Translations under genes and position numbers: made by a program
In this document: positions 62,527 to 64,000 of the stretch, piece after piece
Numbering within the stretch: the stretch's first letter is position 1
How the letters are laid out: every line of letters starts with the position of its first letter
Assembly (NCBI GenBank): GCA_021298015.1
Contig: JAJTGY010000008.1
Location: 60,025 to 124,024 of the forward strand
Origin: Flammeovirgaceae bacterium
GTDB lineage: Bacteria; Bacteroidota; Bacteroidia; Cytophagales; Cyclobacteriaceae
Length of the DNA stretch: 64,000 bases
Reading direction: 5' to 3'
The notes under the pieces: generated by a model
What the model was told of the DNA's origin: nothing
The model's input: the letters and a program-made list of their open reading frames with translations, nothing else
Databases searched by the model: none

Positions 62527-63756
62527 ATGTCCTCACCTTACGCAGCCTTACGCATCCCGGAGTTCCGGCTATTTGTAACCGCACGGGTATGTGTTACCAT
62601 GGCCATTCAAATTCAGGCCGTGGTGGTGGGCTGGCAGGTGTATGAAATTACGAAAGATCCGCTGTCGCTGGGGTTGATCGGCCTGGCGGAAGCCATTCCG
62701 TCTATCGCGGTAGCGTTGTATGCCGGTCATGTGGCCGATGTTGTTCCGCGTAAGCGTATCATCATGGTCGGTCTTGCCACGTTGTTGTTGTGTTCAGCCG
62801 CACTACTCTTTTTTACGACAAACCCGGGCGCCTTTGTTTTCCGGTGGGGTGTGGTTCCGATTTACTCCGTGATTTTCTTGAGTGGTATTGCCCGTGGATT
62901 TATCTCACCGGCCCTGTTTGCCTTTATGCCCCAGTTGGTACCCCGCGATGTTTTTCCAAATGCCATTACCTGGAACAGTACGCTGTGGGAGTTTGCCGCC
63001 ATTGCGGGACCGGCTATTGGGGGCCTGGTCTATGGGTTTGCCGGCATCACGGCTGCCTACACGGTGGATGTGGCCTTGGTGGCGGCCGGGTTGCTGTTAG
63101 CGATGGCGATTGCCGGAAAGCCCGTGCCGCCTTCCACGGAAGAGCAGGGTGTTGTGGAGAAAATAAAGGCGGGTTTGCGATTCGTCTTTCACAACAAAAT
63201 TATCCTCAGCGCCATTTCGCTGGATCTGTTTGCCGTGCTGTTTGGCGGAGCCGTAGCGCTGTTGCCGATTTTTGCAGATGAGATTTTGAAGGTAGGTGAG
63301 ATAGGTCTTGGTTTTCTGCGAAGCGCTCCTTCACTGGGTGCCGTACTGATGGCCGTGTACATCACGCACCACCCCATTCGCCAGAACATGGGCAAAACGT
63401 TGTTGTGGGCGGTGGCTGGTTTTGGTGGCTGCATGATTGTGTTTGCCCTTTCGCAAAATTTCTGGCTGTCGCTGGCCGTGCTGGTGACCAGCGGGGCGTT
63501 TGATTGCGTAAGCGTGATTGTTCGCAGCACGCTGCTGCAAACGCTCACGCCAGAAAACATGAAAGGCCGCGTATCGGCCGTAAACTATATTTTCATAGGC
63601 TCCAGCAATGAAATCGGTATGTTCGAAAGCGGGGTAGCTGCGCGTTTGTTGGGCGTGGTGCCCTCAGTGATTTTTGGCGGCTGCATGACACTCGGTGTGG
63701 TGGCCGCTACGGCCTGGCTCTCTAAATCTTTGCGCGAGTTGCAGCGGGTAGCCTAG
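62527..63756 (+). CDS. MFS transporter (EntS/DHA3-like)
   Basis: A 409-residue major facilitator protein with 12 predicted helices. GHVADVVPRKRI between TM2 and TM3 is the motif A region and FGGAVALLPIFADEIL begins the second half. The DHA3/EntS group exports siderophores or drugs; the substrate is unknown. It is 29 nt downstream of the NadR-like gene. Confidence 0.85.
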   Translation: MSSPYAALRIPEFRLFVTARVCVTMAIQIQAVVVGWQVYEITKDPLSLGLIGLAEAIPSIAVALYAGHVADVVPRKRIIMVGLATLLLCSAALLFFTTNPGAFVFRWGVVPIYSVIFLSGIARGFISPALFAFMPQLVPRDVFPNAITWNSTLWEFAAIAGPAIGGLVYGFAGITAAYTVDVALVAAGLLLAMAIAGKPVPPSTEEQGVVEKIKAGLRFVFHNKIILSAISLDLFAVLFGGAVALLPIFADEILKVGEIGLGFLRSAPSLGAVLMAVYITHHPIRQNMGKTLLWAVAGFGGCMIVFALSQNFWLSLAVLVTSGAFDCVSVIVRSTLLQTLTPENMKGRVSAVNYIFIGSSNEIGMFESGVAARLLGVVPSVIFGGCMTLGVVAATAWLSKSLRELQRVA

Positions 63757-63812
63757 AAATCATCTCAAAATCAATTTTTAATCGTCATCCGGAGTTCGAT
63801 CAGTGTCGGACT

Positions 63813-63867
63813 GTCGAAGGCTATTCCGCGCTGAAACCCGGTTTCAACTGTCCGATAGCTTTCGGAC
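63813..63867. repeat. Palindromic repeat element after the MFS gene
   Basis: The perfect inverted repeat TGAAACC-C-GGTTTCA (63832-63846) is nested in a longer imperfect hairpin (63813-63824 with 63855-63867). A near-palindrome GTCCGATAGCTTTCGGAC lies at 63850-63867. It looks like a dispersed REP-type element. The rest of 63757-64000 holds no gene that I can see. Confidence 0.5.
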
Positions 63868-64000
63868 TCAGCTTGAAATAGGGAAGCATTTTTGACATGG
63901 CTTCAAATTAACCCGGAATTGTCATTAGGAAAAAGTTCTACTGGCGGCCATTAGAGAAAACATGTGAAAAAGATTTGATAATCAACATTTTAAGTTGTGC

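Overview
The window looks like chromosomal DNA of a member of the Bacteroidota, most likely Cytophagales. The evidence is a secreted protease with a type IX secretion C-terminal sorting domain, promoters of the TAnnTTTG (-7) / TTG (-33) type, a 287-residue RpoD-like sigma factor, NqrF, several Bacteroidota-only families (DUF4834, DUF6503, DUF5686, a Lys-rich neighbour of CspA) and Bacteroidota-type SecA. Genes are dense on both strands. I see no rRNA, tRNA, CRISPR array, insertion sequence or prophage.

Layout. 1-5.8 kb: end of a MoxR ATPase, its DUF58 partner, and a large T9SS metalloprotease. 5.8-20 kb (+): carB, DUF4834, dapF, secA, a SPOR protein, an M20 amidohydrolase, a Na/Pi cotransporter, two membrane/stress proteins, an archaeal-type prenylglyceryl phosphate synthase, a GlcNAc-kinase-like protein and murQ (cell-wall recycling). 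20-27.5 kb (mostly -): SprT-like protein, a small Ala-rich lipoprotein, der, then an Nramp-related transporter (+), followed by antitoxin, PIN toxin, an arginase-fold protein and a DUF6503 lipoprotein packed as one unit, and a solitary nqrF. 27.6-31.7 kb (-): methionine operon metY-metX-hom behind a SAM-I riboswitch. 31.9-34.3 kb (+): cold-shock style operon (Lys-rich protein, cspA, fatty-acid desaturase, RpoD-like sigma). 34.3-43 kb: DUF5686 outer-membrane protein, fabG, lpd, a nuclease-fold protein, a conserved secreted protein, deoC, a GapN-like dehydrogenase and a DUF2892 protein. 43.2-48.4 kb (-): three SurA/PpiC-type chaperones followed by a second MoxR ATPase. 48.5-53 kb (-): SpoIIE phosphatase / STAS / RsbW-type kinase partner-switching module and guaB. 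53-64 kb: rlpA, a TSUP permease, a TetR-ABC-HlyD-TolC export operon, a Tat-type amine oxidase lipoprotein, a NadR-like kinase and an MFS transporter.

The most interesting locus is the 5' leader of the methionine operon. On the minus strand, 12 nt after a well-conserved SAM-I aptamer, lies a 36-codon ORF (31479 to 31369) ending Met-Cys-Cys-Ile-Trp-Cys-Cys-Cys-stop. Downstream are mutually exclusive hairpins, one arm of which is complementary to the leader ORF just upstream of the Cys codons. This suggests a two-input leader sensing SAM (riboswitch) and cysteine (ribosome stalling) ahead of metY. In addition, a 15/16-identical copy of the aptamer core sits between the predicted transcription start and the aptamer.

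A second theme is enzyme-fold proteins with altered catalytic residues: DapF (second Cys is Ser), GapN (general-base Glu is Gly), an arginase-fold protein (three of six metal ligands changed), an SNase-fold protein (both Arg positions changed), an Nramp-type transporter (GPGT in place of DPGN) and an ABC exporter with an intact Walker A but altered Walker B, signature and H-loop. All of these calls rest on reading motifs by eye and need alignments.
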